From Duganella rivi (GTDB taxonomy: Bacteria; Pseudomonadota; Gammaproteobacteria; Burkholderiales; Burkholderiaceae_D), in assembly GCF_009857435.1 (NCBI RefSeq), contig NZ_WWCK01000005.1:310001-374000 (forward strand): DNA of 64,000 nt, in the 5' to 3' direction. The notes beneath the pieces were generated by a model. The model was not told the origin of the DNA, searched no databases, and was given only the letters and a program-made list of their open reading frames with translations. Numbering within the stretch: the stretch's first letter is position 1; every line of letters starts with the position of its first letter. Shown here piece after piece: positions 8,574 through 18,114 of the stretch. Position numbers and translations under genes: made by a program.

Positions 8574-8860
8574 CAGGACTGGATACTAACGTCCTCGCTC
8601 GCTACTACATTTATGACGGCAATGATGCTGAAGCAAAACGTCAACGTCTTGTAGCACAGCGCCTGATCGACTCTGACCAACCGCTCACCATCTGCAAAAC
8701 GGTGATCATTGAATTAGAGTGGGTGATGCGCGGACGCTACAACATGAAACGCATAGAGATTATCTCTATCTTTCAGCATATGCTCAGCTTAGCGCATGGA
8801 GTCGTGAATTCAATTCAAAAATCATGTTCCTCTGCTCCCGCTTATCAGCTGCATCGTTAG
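8570..8860 (+). pseudogene. Truncated PIN-domain (VapC-type) toxin
   Basis: The frame encodes 96 residues, whereas PIN toxins run to about 130. It opens with the PIN core MTGLDTNVLARYYIYD, whose first metal-binding Asp is present. It continues through the second acidic position in VIIELEWVMRGRYN, and similarity fades after about residue 75 (IISIFQHMLSLA). The third and fourth acidic residues of the PIN nuclease site, normally in the C-terminal third, are missing. The tail VVNSIQKSCSSAPAYQLHR resembles nothing in the family. The 60 bases before the next gene do not restore the missing part. It is probably a decayed toxin without RNase activity. Confidence 0.72.
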
Positions 8861-8922
8861 GGAATATCTTGCTCACATTGGCTTATGCCTGAACGTTTTT
8901 AGAAACCTAACGAGGAAACATC

Positions 8923-9711
8923 ATGGAATTGAATTTGAACGGTAAGACCGCCTTGGTCAGCGCATCGACTTCGGGAATCGGCTACGCCATCGCGGCCCAG
9001 CTATTGGAAGATGGCGCGCGCGTGATCATCAATGGCCGCAGCGAGGCAACGGTCATGCAAGCGGTTGCGGCACTGAACGAACGCTTTGGCGCCGGCCGTG
9101 CGCTGCCACTCGTCGCGGATCTCAGCATTGCCGGTGGCGAGGCGGCGGCGGCCGCCCAATACCCGCAGATCGACATCCTGATCAACAACATGGGCACCTA
9201 CGCACTGAGCGACTTCTTCAACACCAGCGATGCAGACTGGGAGCGTATGTTCAACACCAACGTTTGGAGCGGCGTGCGACTGGCGCGTACGTACATGAAG
9301 TCCATGCTGGCACGTGGGCATGGTCGCGTGATTTTCATTTCCAGCGAAGTTGCATTGACGCCGATGGCGTCGATGGCGCACTACAGCGCCAGCAAGGCCA
9401 CCCAATTGTCGATCTCCCGTAGCTTGGCCGAGCTGACCAAGGGCACAGCAGTCACCGTCAACTCGGTACTGCCCGGCCCTACCGAAACGGAAAGCCTAAA
9501 AGGCTTCATCACCTCAGTCAATCCAGACCTGGCGTACGCTGACGCGGAGCGAAAGTTCATGAGCGAGAACCGTCCATCATCGCTGATCTATCGCCTGGCT
9601 AAGCCGTCGGAAGTCGCCAACGTGGTCGCCTTCCTTGCCAGCGAGCGTGCCGCTGTCATCAACGGCGCAGCCATTCGCGCCGAGGGCGGCACCGTGCCGA
9701 CCATCGCCTAA
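8923..9711 (+). CDS. Short-chain dehydrogenase/reductase
   Basis: This 262-residue classical SDR is an NAD(P)-dependent oxidoreductase of unknown substrate. The Rossmann motif is TSGIGYA, the NNMG element occurs as LINNMGTYALSD, the catalytic Ser lies in FISSEVALTP and the catalytic Tyr/Lys in HYSASKA. The dinucleotide site keeps an NGRSE motif after the second strand, suggesting NADPH preference (inference). GAGGAAAC precedes the ATG. The LysR gene follows 56 bases downstream on the same strand and could control it. Confidence 0.87.
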   Translation: MELNLNGKTALVSASTSGIGYAIAAQLLEDGARVIINGRSEATVMQAVAALNERFGAGRALPLVADLSIAGGEAAAAAQYPQIDILINNMGTYALSDFFNTSDADWERMFNTNVWSGVRLARTYMKSMLARGHGRVIFISSEVALTPMASMAHYSASKATQLSISRSLAELTKGTAVTVNSVLPGPTETESLKGFITSVNPDLAYADAERKFMSENRPSSLIYRLAKPSEVANVVAFLASERAAVINGAAIRAEGGTVPTIA

Positions 9712-9767
9712 TCGCTACGCCGATGGATTGGGATACATTATCGGATATCTCTTACTGAGGATTTTCC

Positions 9768-10667
9768 ATGGATAGCCGTAGCGGCGAAATGCTCGTGTTT
9801 GTGAAGGTGGTCGAAACCGGGAGCTTTTCCGCTGCTGCCCAGTTGCTCAACCTGTCGCCGTCTGCAATCAGCAAAGTGGTGACGCGGATGGAGGAACGAC
9901 TGGGCGTGCTACTGTTCCAACGCTCGACCCGCCAAATGTCGCTGACCGCCGAAGGCCGGGAATTCCACGACAGCTGCGTGCGGATTCTCGATGATATCGA
10001 CGAAGCGGAACAAGGCGTTTCGCAGCGCTCCGCGTCAATACGCGGACTACTACGGGTCAATGTATCGCTGCCTTTCGGTACACATTACGTAGTGCCGCTA
10101 CTACCGGAGTTTGCCCAGCGCTATCCAGAGATCGCGGTGGATATCTCCTTAAGCGATACCCGCATCGATCTTCAGCGCGAAAGCGTCGACGTTGCGATAC
10201 GAATGGGGCCACTGAACGATGGAAGCTTTCGCGCACGTAGCCTTGGACGCAGCCGGCGGGTGGTGGTCGCCGCACCATCCTATCTGCAGCGCCATGGAAC
10301 GCCGGTTGTCCCAGACGATCTGGTCCGGCATCACTGCCTGAACTTCAACTTCCGCCGCTCGCTCGATGAGTGGCCGTTTATCATCAACGGGCACACGACG
10401 CAGCTGACAGTAAGCGGCGGCATCATGACCAATAACGGCGAGACCATGCGCCAGTTAACACTGGATGGTCTGGGCGTCAGCCGCCTTGGCATGTTCCACG
10501 TCTATGAAGACATCAAAGCGGGACGATTGGTAGAACTGCTGGCCAACTACAACGCTGGCGACGTCGAAGACATCAACATCATTTTCAGCAGCCAGCGCCA
10601 CCTCCCCTTGCGCGTCCGCGCCTTTATTGATTTCATGGTGGAGAAACTCAGGATAGAGTTTGCCTAA
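9768..10667 (+). CDS. LysR-family transcriptional regulator
   Basis: The 299-residue protein has an N-terminal winged helix (MLVFVKVVETGSFSAAAQLL, then SAISKVVTRMEERLGVLLFQ) and a LysR effector domain containing RESVDVAIRMGPLNDGSFRA. It belongs to the DsdC/CrgA-like branch that often sits beside oxidoreductases. Gene order suggests a link with the preceding SDR, but both read the same way, so the usual divergent-promoter evidence is absent. The target is unknown. Confidence 0.88.
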   Translation: MDSRSGEMLVFVKVVETGSFSAAAQLLNLSPSAISKVVTRMEERLGVLLFQRSTRQMSLTAEGREFHDSCVRILDDIDEAEQGVSQRSASIRGLLRVNVSLPFGTHYVVPLLPEFAQRYPEIAVDISLSDTRIDLQRESVDVAIRMGPLNDGSFRARSLGRSRRVVVAAPSYLQRHGTPVVPDDLVRHHCLNFNFRRSLDEWPFIINGHTTQLTVSGGIMTNNGETMRQLTLDGLGVSRLGMFHVYEDIKAGRLVELLANYNAGDVEDINIIFSSQRHLPLRVRAFIDFMVEKLRIEFA

Positions 10668-10762
10668 AAGACATTTCAACTATCAAAATGCAATCTATAC
10701 TGATCGGTGACCGGTGCGCGCGCCGGCGTTAAGAACAACAATACAGCCACAGGGGATACTCC

Positions 10763-11317
10763 ATGAAATCGATGAAAACGCTGCCAGCAGCGCTGGCGCT
10801 AGCTTTGTTCGCCCTCAATCCGGCGGCACATGCTGACACGCTTGTCCTGACCGGCCCCGAGCTAGTCAATGAGAACATCGGTTGGCCTGATACGGGCTTG
10901 CAAATTACCGCGATTCAGAGCGTCGTCCTGCAAAGCTTCAGCTTCGCCAACATCGGTGGGGCCGATGTGATCTCGCTGACCGACAGCAGCAACAACGTGC
11001 TGCATACAATGAACTTCAGCGCAGGCAATGCAGGCGTGGTGACCATTAACGCCGACTGGGCGCTGACCGCTGGACAGACCTACCACCTGATCTCCGAGCA
11101 GCCCAGCAACAGTTGGTGGAACTATGCGAACTTCCCGATGGCGAATGCACATATCTCAGTCGACTCAGGCTACGGCTTCGAAAGCCAGCAACCTCTCTAC
11201 TGGTTCCGCTTTAACGATCTGACCACCGTCAGCGCTGTCCCCGAACCAGCCACCTACGCCATGTTCCTGGCTGGCCTAACCGCCGCCGTCCTCGCCCGCC
11301 GCCGGCGCACGTTATGA
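10763..11317 (+). CDS. PEP-CTERM-sorted exported protein of unknown function
   Basis: The 184-residue precursor has a signal peptide (KTLPAALALALFALNPAAHA) and a C-terminal sorting signal: VPEPATYAMFLAGL, a hydrophobic segment, then RRRR. This tripartite tail is recognised and cleaved by exosortase in exopolysaccharide-producing Gram-negative bacteria. The mature region (about 130 residues) is Ser/Thr/Asn-rich, predicted beta-strand, and shows no enzyme motif. A GGGGA element lies before the ATG. No exosortase or polysaccharide gene occurs in this window. The end overlaps the convergent TfoX-like gene. Confidence 0.85.
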   Translation: MKSMKTLPAALALALFALNPAAHADTLVLTGPELVNENIGWPDTGLQITAIQSVVLQSFSFANIGGADVISLTDSSNNVLHTMNFSAGNAGVVTINADWALTAGQTYHLISEQPSNSWWNYANFPMANAHISVDSGYGFESQQPLYWFRFNDLTTVSAVPEPATYAMFLAGLTAAVLARRRRTL

Positions 11318-11638
11318 AGCGGCCGCCTCGATAGCGAGGCGTGACCATGACAGCAATTGTTCGGGATCGTCGAGCAGGAACTCCGGCGCGGTATAGAATT
11401 TTCGGACGGTGATTTCGCCCTTCTTGGTGGTGTAAGTGAAAGGGTGCGAACCTGCGGCCTCAAACTGCGGGCGGCTGCTGTCGTTGACGCGCAGGTAGAG
11501 GGTACTGCCAATCACCCACGCGAATTGCTGTCCATGATAGCTGATCGCGTGGCCGCCAAAGAATCGCCCGGAACTCAGGAAGCCAAGCGGCGCAAGCTGT
11601 TCTTTGATGTAGCTGACAAATTCCGCATTCGCGGCCAT
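11312..11638 (-). CDS. TfoX N-terminal domain protein
   Basis: The protein is 108 residues and begins MAANAEFVSYIKEQLAPLGF. The core segment GRFFGGHAISYHGQQFAWV, with its downstream LYLRVND and PFTYTTKKGEI, matches the TfoX N-terminal domain. In Haemophilus and Vibrio this domain is part of a competence regulator, but single-domain copies are widespread and mostly uncharacterised. GGGAG lies upstream of the ATG at 11638. The terminator of the pyruvate dehydrogenase operon separates it from lpd, so it probably has its own promoter. A role in competence should not be assumed. Confidence 0.8.
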   Translation of the reverse strand: MAANAEFVSYIKEQLAPLGFLSSGRFFGGHAISYHGQQFAWVIGSTLYLRVNDSSRPQFEAAGSHPFTYTTKKGEITVRKFYTAPEFLLDDPEQLLSWSRLAIEAAAS

Positions 11639-11654
11639 GCACGTCTCCCAAATG

Positions 11655-11682
11655 AAAAAAGCCGGGAACAAGTCCCGGCTTT
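11655..11682 (-). terminator. Rho-independent terminator of the aceE-aceF-lpd operon
   Basis: Read on the minus strand, AAAGCCGGGA pairs with TCCCGGCTTT across a five-base loop and runs into a T tract. It lies 17 bases after the lpd stop, so it ends the pyruvate dehydrogenase transcript before the TfoX-like gene. Confidence 0.85.
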
Positions 11683-11698
11683 CAATGATACTGCTTTC

Positions 11699-13489
11699 CT
11701 AGCGCTTGCGCGGTGGCGGCAGGTCGGTGCAGACGCCTTCGTACACTTCAGCGGCCATACCGATCGACTCGCCCAGCGTTGGGTGCGGGTGGATGGTTTT
11801 GCCGATGTCAGTGCCGTCAGCGCCCATTTCGATTGCCAACGCGATTTCGCCGATCATGTCGCCAGCGTGCGTGCCGACCATGGTGCCGCCGATGATGCGG
11901 TGGGTTTCAGCGTCGAACAGCAGCTTGGTGAAGCCTTCGGCGCGGCCATTGGCCACAGCGCGGCCACTGGCGGCCCAAGGGAAGTGACCCTTCTCGATCT
12001 TGATGCCCTTGGCTTTCGCTTCGTCTTCGGTAATGCCGACCCACGCCACTTCCGGATCGGTGTAAGCGACCGATGGAATCACCTTCACATCGAAGTGCGA
12101 CTTCTGGCCCGCTGCCGCTTCCGCAGCTACGTGGCCTTCGTGCACCGCCTTGTGTGCCAGCATAGGCTGGCCCACCAGGTCGCCGATGGCGAAGATGTTC
12201 GGCACGTTGGTGCGCATCTGGCTATCGACCGGGATGAAGCCGCGATCAGTCACCACTACACCTGCCTTGTCAGCAGCGATCTTCTTGCCGTTCGGGCTAC
12301 GGCCCACGGCCACCAGCACCATGTCGTAGACTTGCGGCGCAGGCGCGGTTGCTCCGGCTTCCGCAGCTTCGAAGGTGACCTTGATACCTTCCGGCAGCGC
12401 TTCAACGGCCACCGTCTTGGTCTTGGTCATGATGTTGTCGAAGCGCGCTTCGTTGTACTTCTGCCAGACTTTGACTGCATCGCGGTCAGCGCCCTGCATC
12501 AAGCCGTCCATCATTTCGACCACGTCGATGCGCGCACCCAAGGTCGAGTACACGGTCGCCATTTCCAGGCCGATGATGCCGCCGCCGATGACCAGCATGC
12601 GTTTTGGGATCTGGCGCAGTTCCAGCGCGCCGGTCGAATCGACGATGCGTGGATCTTCCGGCACGAACGGCAGCTTCACCACCGACGAACCGGCAGCGAT
12701 GATCGCTTGCTTGAACTGCACCACTTTCTTGGTGCCGTCGTTCGCGGTGACTTCGATGTGGTTAGCGCTCAGGAACTGGCCGACGCCGGTGACAACTTGC
12801 GTCTTGCGGGCCTTGGCCATGCCGGTCAGGCCGTTGGTCATGTTCTTGATGACGCCTTCCTTGTGCTTGCGCAACTGGTCGATGTCGACGGTCGGCTTGG
12901 CGAAGGTCACGCCAGTCTTGGCCATGTGCGAGGTTTCGTCGATCAAGGCTGCCACGTGCAGCAGCGCTTTCGATGGGATGCAACCCACGTTCAGGCACAC
13001 GCCGCCCAGCACGTCGTAGCGCTCGACCAGCACGGTGTTCAGGCCCAGATCCGACGAACGGAACGCAGCCGAGTAGCCGCCAGGGCCTGAGCCCAGCACC
13101 ATCATGTCGCAGTCGATGTCGACTTGACCGGTGTAGCTGCTACCGGCTGGTGCGGTGATTGGTGCGGCAGGAGCTGCTGCCGGTGCTGGAGCCGCAACGG
13201 CAGCAGCCGGTGCAGGAGCCGGCGCTGCGGCAGGAGCAGGAGCTTCGGCACCAGCCGAAGCTTCCACCACCAGCATGACCGAACCTTCTTTAACCTTGTC
13301 GCCCACTTTCACGCGCAGTTCTTTCACCACGCCTGCGTGCGACGAAGGCACTTCCATGCTGGCCTTGTCCGATTCAACGGTAATCAGCGACTGATCCACC
13401 TTAACGGCGTCGCCAACTTTCACCATCACCTCGATGATTTCTACCTCTGCGAAGTCGCCGATATTCGGCACTTTTACTTCTGTGCTCAT
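11699..13489 (-). CDS. lpdA: Dihydrolipoyl dehydrogenase (E3) with N-terminal lipoyl domain
   Basis: This is the E3 of the pyruvate dehydrogenase complex, which reoxidises dihydrolipoamide with NAD+. The 596 residues comprise a lipoyl domain (residues 1-75, lipoylated Lys near 42 in [12 protein letters not shown]), an Ala/Pro-rich flexible linker, and the flavoprotein disulfide reductase fold from about residue 120. Landmarks are [10 protein letters not shown], the redox disulfide CLNVGC, the NAD site [10 protein letters not shown] and the active-site histidine region [11 protein letters not shown]. An E3 carrying its own lipoyl domain is known from beta- and some gammaproteobacteria. It is the third gene of the operon, 9 bases after aceF. 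Confidence 0.96.
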   Translation of the reverse strand: MSTEVKVPNIGDFAEVEIIEVMVKVGDAVKVDQSLITVESDKASMEVPSSHAGVVKELRVKVGDKVKEGSVMLVVEASAGAEAPAPAAAPAPAPAAAVAAPAPAAAPAAPITAPAGSSYTGQVDIDCDMMVLGSGPGGYSAAFRSSDLGLNTVLVERYDVLGGVCLNVGCIPSKALLHVAALIDETSHMAKTGVTFAKPTVDIDQLRKHKEGVIKNMTNGLTGMAKARKTQVVTGVGQFLSANHIEVTANDGTKKVVQFKQAIIAAGSSVVKLPFVPEDPRIVDSTGALELRQIPKRMLVIGGGIIGLEMATVYSTLGARIDVVEMMDGLMQGADRDAVKVWQKYNEARFDNIMTKTKTVAVEALPEGIKVTFEAAEAGATAPAPQVYDMVLVAVGRSPNGKKIAADKAGVVVTDRGFIPVDSQMRTNVPNIFAIGDLVGQPMLAHKAVHEGHVAAEAAAGQKSHFDVKVIPSVAYTDPEVAWVGITEDEAKAKGIKIEKGHFPWAASGRAVANGRAEGFTKLLFDAETHRIIGGTMVGTHAGDMIGEIALAIEMGADGTDIGKTIHPHPTLGESIGMAAEVYEGVCTDLPPPRKR

Positions 13490-13498
13490 GGTGGCTCC

Positions 13499-15160
13499 TT
13501 ACAGCAGAATTTTACGCATGTCGCCGAGCACTTCGCTCAGATACACGGAGAAGCGCGCGCCCATCGCGCCATCGACCACGCGGTGGTCGTAGGACAGCGA
13601 GGTGCCCATCATCAGGCGTGGCTGGAATGCCTTGCCATCCCACACCGGCTTGATCGACGCCTTGGACAGACCAAGAATCGCCACTTCCGGCGCATTCACG
13701 ATCGGCGTGAAGTGCGTGCCGCCGATACCGCCCAGCGACGAGATGGTGAAGGTCGCGCCTTGCATGTCGGTCGGTTTCAGCTTGCCTTCGCGCGCTTGGG
13801 CCGACAGTTCGGTCATCTCTTTGGCGATCTGCGTGACCGATTTCTGGTCGGCGTTTTTGATCACTGGGACGACCAGGCCGTTAGGCGTATCGGCAGCGAA
13901 GCCGATGTTGTAGTACTTCTTCAGAATCAGGTTCTCGCCTTTTTCGTCCAGCGACGAATTGAAGGTCGGGAATTTCTTCAGCGCGGCGACCGATGCCTTG
14001 ATCACGAATGCCAGCATGGTGAGCTTGGTGGCGTCCTTGTTCTTGGCATTGGCGTTGTTCGACTCAACGCGGAAGGCTTCCAGGTCGGTGATGTCGGCGT
14101 CGTCGAACTGCGTGACGTGCGGGATCTGTACCCAGTTGCGGTGCAGGTTAGGGCCGGAGATCTTCTTGATGCGCGACAGCGGCAGCAGTTCGGTTTCGCC
14201 GAATTTGCTGAAGTCCAGCGACGGCCATGGCAGCACGCTGAAGTTACCACCGCCACCAACCGAACCACCAGCAGCGCCCGACGGTGCAGCCACGGTGCCG
14301 GCGATCACGCCTTTAACGTAGTTCTGGATGTCGATCTGGGTGATGCGGCCTTTAGGGCCGGAGCCTGGCACTTTGATCAGATCCACGCCCAGTTCGCGAG
14401 CGAACTTGCGGATCGATGGCGATGCGTGGGCCAGTTTGCCGGTTTGGACCGAGCCTTGGGAGGCTGGTGCTGCGGCGGCTGGCGCGGCGGCTGGTGCAGG
14501 TGCTGGCGCGGCAGCCGGGGCAGCAGCGGCAGGCGCCGGAGCGGCTGCAGCAGGTGCTGGTGCGGCGGCTGGGCCACCAACTGCGTCTACAACGAACACG
14601 ATCGAGCCCATGGCAACTTTGTCGCCAACTTTGACTTTCACTTCCTTGACCACGCCGGCGTGCGACGATGGGATTTCCATCGAAGCTTTGTCCGATTCAA
14701 CGGTCAGCAGCGATTGATCGACCTTGATGGTGTCGCCAACTTTGACCATCACTTCGATGACTTCAACTTCTTTGAAGTCGCCGATGTCCGGTACTTTGAC
14801 GTCGACCGGGCCGGCGGCAGCGGCCGGCGCTGCAACAGGAGCCGGCGCAGGTGCAGCAGCGGCAGCCGGAGCTGGCGCGGCGGCAGCAGGTGCGGCTGCA
14901 GGAGCTGGGGCGGCAGCTGCGGCGTCACCTTCCAGCAGCAGCACCAGCGAGCCCATAGCGACCTTCTCGCCGACCTTCACTTTGATTTCTTTCACCACAC
15001 CGGCAGCCGACGATGGAATCTCCATCGAGGCCTTGTCCGATTCAACGGTAATCAGCGACTGGTCTACTTTGATGGTGTCGCCGACTTTAATCATCACTTC
15101 GATGATCTCAACTTCCTTGAAATCACCGATATCCGGGACTTTAACTTCCACAATGCTCAT
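13499..15160 (-). CDS. aceF: Pyruvate dehydrogenase E2, dihydrolipoamide acetyltransferase
   Basis: This is the core of the pyruvate dehydrogenase complex and transfers acetyl groups to CoA. The 553 residues contain two lipoyl domains (Lys near 43 in [12 protein letters not shown]; the second around residues 118-190), each followed by an Ala/Pro linker. Then come the peripheral-subunit-binding domain (HASPSIRKFARELGVDL) and the catalytic domain ending with the active-site motif YDHRVVDGAMGARF. The long Ala/Pro linkers are normal flexible arms, although they create repetitive DNA. It lies between aceE (31 bases upstream) and lpd. Confidence 0.96.
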   Translation of the reverse strand: MSIVEVKVPDIGDFKEVEIIEVMIKVGDTIKVDQSLITVESDKASMEIPSSAAGVVKEIKVKVGEKVAMGSLVLLLEGDAAAAAPAPAAAPAAAAPAPAAAAAPAPAPVAAPAAAAGPVDVKVPDIGDFKEVEVIEVMVKVGDTIKVDQSLLTVESDKASMEIPSSHAGVVKEVKVKVGDKVAMGSIVFVVDAVGGPAAAPAPAAAAPAPAAAAPAAAPAPAPAAAPAAAAPASQGSVQTGKLAHASPSIRKFARELGVDLIKVPGSGPKGRITQIDIQNYVKGVIAGTVAAPSGAAGGSVGGGGNFSVLPWPSLDFSKFGETELLPLSRIKKISGPNLHRNWVQIPHVTQFDDADITDLEAFRVESNNANAKNKDATKLTMLAFVIKASVAALKKFPTFNSSLDEKGENLILKKYYNIGFAADTPNGLVVPVIKNADQKSVTQIAKEMTELSAQAREGKLKPTDMQGATFTISSLGGIGGTHFTPIVNAPEVAILGLSKASIKPVWDGKAFQPRLMMGTSLSYDHRVVDGAMGARFSVYLSEVLGDMRKILL

Positions 15161-15191
15161 AGCGTTTGCTCCGTTTCTTTTTCTCAGCGGA

Positions 15192-17882
15192 TTATTGGGT
15201 CACCGGATTTGGCTTGTTCGGATCGAGGTTGTACTTGGCAATCGCTTGCTCAACCACTTTCACGTCGATCTTGCCTTCTTCAGCCAGCGATTTCAGCGCA
15301 GCGACCACGATGTAGTAGCGGTTCACTTCGAAGAATTCACGCAGCTTGGCGCGGCTGTCGGAACGGCCGAAACCATCGGTGCCCAGAACGCGGTAGGTAC
15401 GATCCTTCGGAATGAAGGCGCGGATCTGCTCAGCGAACGCGCGCATGTAGTCGGTGGTTGCAACGATAGGGCCGGAAGTGTCCTTCAGCAGTTGCGTCAC
15501 GTATGGCACGCGCTGCTCTTTGCTTGGGTTGACCAGGTTCCAGCGCTCGGCGTCTTGACCGTCACGGGCCACCAGCGTCAGCGAAGGAGCAGACCACACG
15601 TCAGCGGCGATGTTCCAGTCGTCTTTCAGCAGTTCAGCCGCGAAGATCGACTCACGCAGAATGGTGCCCGAACCGATCAGCTGCACGCGCTGCTTGGCTT
15701 TCTTATCGCCTTCCTGCAGCAGGTACATACCTTTCAGGATGCCCTCTTCCTGGCCTGGCTTGATGCCTGGGTGAGCGTAGTTCTCGTTCATGATGGTGAT
15801 GTAGTAGAAGACGTCTTCCTGGTCTTCCACCATGCGGCGCATACCGTCCTGAATAATCACTGCCAGCTCGTGACCGAAGGTCGGGTCATACGGCATGCAG
15901 TTCGGTACAGCCGCTGCGAACAGATGGCTATGACCATCTTCGTGCTGCAGGCCTTCGCCGTTCAGCGTGGTACGGCCGGCGGTGCCGCCCATCAGGAAGC
16001 CGCGAGCGCGCATGTCGGCAGCAGCCCACACCAGGTCGCCGATACGCTGCATACCAAACATCGAGTAGTAGGTATAGAACGGGATCATCACGCGGTTGTT
16101 GGTCGAGTACGAAGTCGCCGCAGCGATCCACGAGCTCATACCACCGGCTTCATTGATACCCTCTTGCAGGATCTGGCCGGCCTTGTCTTCGCGGTAGTAC
16201 ATCACCTGGTCTTTGTCGACTGGCTCGTACAACTGGCCTTGCTGGTTGAAGATACCAACCTGGCGGAACAAGCCTTCCATACCGAAGGTACGCGATTCAT
16301 CGACCAGCACCGGCACGATACGCGGGCCAACGCTCTGGTCTTTCAGCAGCGTGGTCAGGATACGCACGTAAGCCTGGGTCGACGACACTTCACGGCCTTC
16401 AGCGGTGGCGTCCAGCACGTTCTGGAATGCGCTCAGCGGCGGTACGGTCAGTTTTTCGTCAGCTTGCTGGCGGCGCTGCGGCAGGTAGCCGCCCAGCGCG
16501 GCGCGGCGCTCGTGCAGGTACTTGATTTCTGGCGCGTCATCGGCTGGCTTGTAGAACGGGATATCGGCCAGTTGATCGTCCGGGATAGGGATCGAGTAGC
16601 GGTCGCGCATTTCGCGCACGGCTTCGTCGGTCAGCTTCTTGGTGTTGTGCGCGGTGTTGCGTGCTTCACCGTGCTTGCCCATGCCGAAGCCCTTGATGGT
16701 TTTCACCAGCAGAACGGTCGGTTGGCCTTTGTGTTCTTGCGCGACCTTGAACGCAGCGTAGATCTTGTGCGGATCGTGGCCGCCGCGGGTCAGGCGCCAG
16801 ATATCGTCGTCGGTCATGTTGGCAACCATCTCCAGCAGCTTAGGATGCTTGCCGAAGAAGTGCTTGCGCACGTAGGCGCCGTCTTTCGCTTTGTAGTTCT
16901 GGTATTCGCCGTCGACGGTTTCCATCATCACTTTGCGCAGGATGCCTTCTTTATCCTTTTGCAGCAGGGCGTCCCAGCCTGGGCCCCAGATGACTTTTAC
17001 CACGTTCCAGCCGGCGCCACGGAACTCGCCTTCCAGTTCTTGAATGATCTTGCCGTTGCCGCGCACAGGGCCGTCCAGGCGCTGCAGGTTGCAGTTGACC
17101 ACGATGACCAGGTTGTCCAGCTTTTCGCGCGCGGCCATGCCGATGGCGCCCAGCGATTCTGGTTCGTCCATCTCGCCGTCGCCGCAGAATGCCCAGACTT
17201 TACGGTCGGTGGTGTCGGCGATCGAGCGTGCGTGCAGGTACTTCAGGAAGCGCGCTTGATAGATCGCCATCAGCGGGCCCAGGCCCATCGACACGGTTGG
17301 GAACTGCCAGAAGTTTGGCATCAATTTCGGGTGCGGGTACGACGACAGGCCTTTGCCATCCACTTCGCGGCGGAAGTGCAGCAGTTGGTCTTCGGTCAGG
17401 CGGCCTTCCAGGAACGCGCGGGCGTACACGCCAGGCGACGAGTGGCCCTGGATGTACAGCAGGTCGCCGCCGTGGTTTTCGCTTGGGGCTTTCCAGAAGT
17501 GGTTAAAGCCGATGCCCAGCATGTTTGCCAGCGAGGCGAACGAGGACAGGTGGCCACCGAGGTCGCCGTCGAAGCGGTTGGCCTTGACCACCATTGCCAT
17601 GGCGTTCCAGCGCATCCACGAGCGCAGCTTCTCTTCGTACTCCAGGTTACCTGGGCAGTGTTGTTCCTGCTCGACAGGAATGGTGTTGACGTAAGCGGTG
17701 TTAGCGGAGAATGGGATGTCGGAACCGCTCTGGCGAGCCAGGTCAATCAGGCGCTCCATCAGGTAGTGAGCACGTTCAGGGCCCTCTTGTTCCAGCACTG
17801 CAGCCAGTGCGTCCAACCATTCTTTGGTTTCTTGCGAATCAGGGTCGGTGTAGGCCGTTACCTGGTCAAGTTGAGCTGACAT
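15192..17882 (-). CDS. aceE: Pyruvate dehydrogenase E1 component (homodimeric)
   Basis: This thiamine-diphosphate enzyme decarboxylates pyruvate and passes the acetyl group to the lipoyl arms of AceF. It has 896 residues, close to the usual 887 of the single-chain E1. The ThDP motif is GDGEMDEPES followed by VVNCNLQRLDGP. Other landmarks are HSSPGVYARAFLEGRL and NENYAHPGIKPGQEEGIL. An AGGAGAC ribosome site precedes the ATG at 17882. It is the first gene of aceE-aceF-lpd; the promoter lies in the 232-base gap shared with divergent folD. Confidence 0.97.
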   Translation of the reverse strand: MSAQLDQVTAYTDPDSQETKEWLDALAAVLEQEGPERAHYLMERLIDLARQSGSDIPFSANTAYVNTIPVEQEQHCPGNLEYEEKLRSWMRWNAMAMVVKANRFDGDLGGHLSSFASLANMLGIGFNHFWKAPSENHGGDLLYIQGHSSPGVYARAFLEGRLTEDQLLHFRREVDGKGLSSYPHPKLMPNFWQFPTVSMGLGPLMAIYQARFLKYLHARSIADTTDRKVWAFCGDGEMDEPESLGAIGMAAREKLDNLVIVVNCNLQRLDGPVRGNGKIIQELEGEFRGAGWNVVKVIWGPGWDALLQKDKEGILRKVMMETVDGEYQNYKAKDGAYVRKHFFGKHPKLLEMVANMTDDDIWRLTRGGHDPHKIYAAFKVAQEHKGQPTVLLVKTIKGFGMGKHGEARNTAHNTKKLTDEAVREMRDRYSIPIPDDQLADIPFYKPADDAPEIKYLHERRAALGGYLPQRRQQADEKLTVPPLSAFQNVLDATAEGREVSSTQAYVRILTTLLKDQSVGPRIVPVLVDESRTFGMEGLFRQVGIFNQQGQLYEPVDKDQVMYYREDKAGQILQEGINEAGGMSSWIAAATSYSTNNRVMIPFYTYYSMFGMQRIGDLVWAAADMRARGFLMGGTAGRTTLNGEGLQHEDGHSHLFAAAVPNCMPYDPTFGHELAVIIQDGMRRMVEDQEDVFYYITIMNENYAHPGIKPGQEEGILKGMYLLQEGDKKAKQRVQLIGSGTILRESIFAAELLKDDWNIAADVWSAPSLTLVARDGQDAERWNLVNPSKEQRVPYVTQLLKDTSGPIVATTDYMRAFAEQIRAFIPKDRTYRVLGTDGFGRSDSRAKLREFFEVNRYYIVVAALKSLAEEGKIDVKVVEQAIAKYNLDPNKPNPVTQ

Positions 17883-18052
17883 TTATTAAGTCTCCTGAGT
17901 TGAGAGTTCGCTGATTATTTACTAATACTTCGATGACGTGTGGGGATTCTAACAGTGTATTTTGGCTTTTTCAAATTGCGATAAGACATTTTATATTGTG
18001 AAATTTCCCTATGAAAACCTTGTGCAGTGCAGCATGCAACTGACGCCGAAAA

Positions 18053-18071
18053 CAAGGCGGGATGCGCCTTG
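18053..18071. promoter_or_regulatory. Inverted repeat in the aceE/folD promoter region
   Basis: CAAGGCG and CGCCTTG flank GGATG, six bases upstream of a TATAAT-like box at 18078-18083 that reads toward folD. It could be an operator or a chance hairpin. The remaining 232-base divergent gap is AT-rich near aceE and shows no other clear site. Confidence 0.3.
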
Positions 18072-18114
18072 CGGCCTTATAATCCTGCTTTCCCTCTACC
18101 ACCTTGTGTAAATC

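Noticed and set aside
14460-14940. Repetitive DNA in aceF and lpd resembling tandem repeats
   Set aside because: It encodes the normal Ala/Pro-rich linkers between lipoyl and catalytic domains.
13124-17879. Very long open frames on the plus strand opposite aceF and aceE (763 and 1051 codons)
   Set aside because: They mirror codon bias of the real genes on the minus strand; the encoded sequences are His/Arg/Val-rich without any known domain, and the minus-strand genes are unmistakable.
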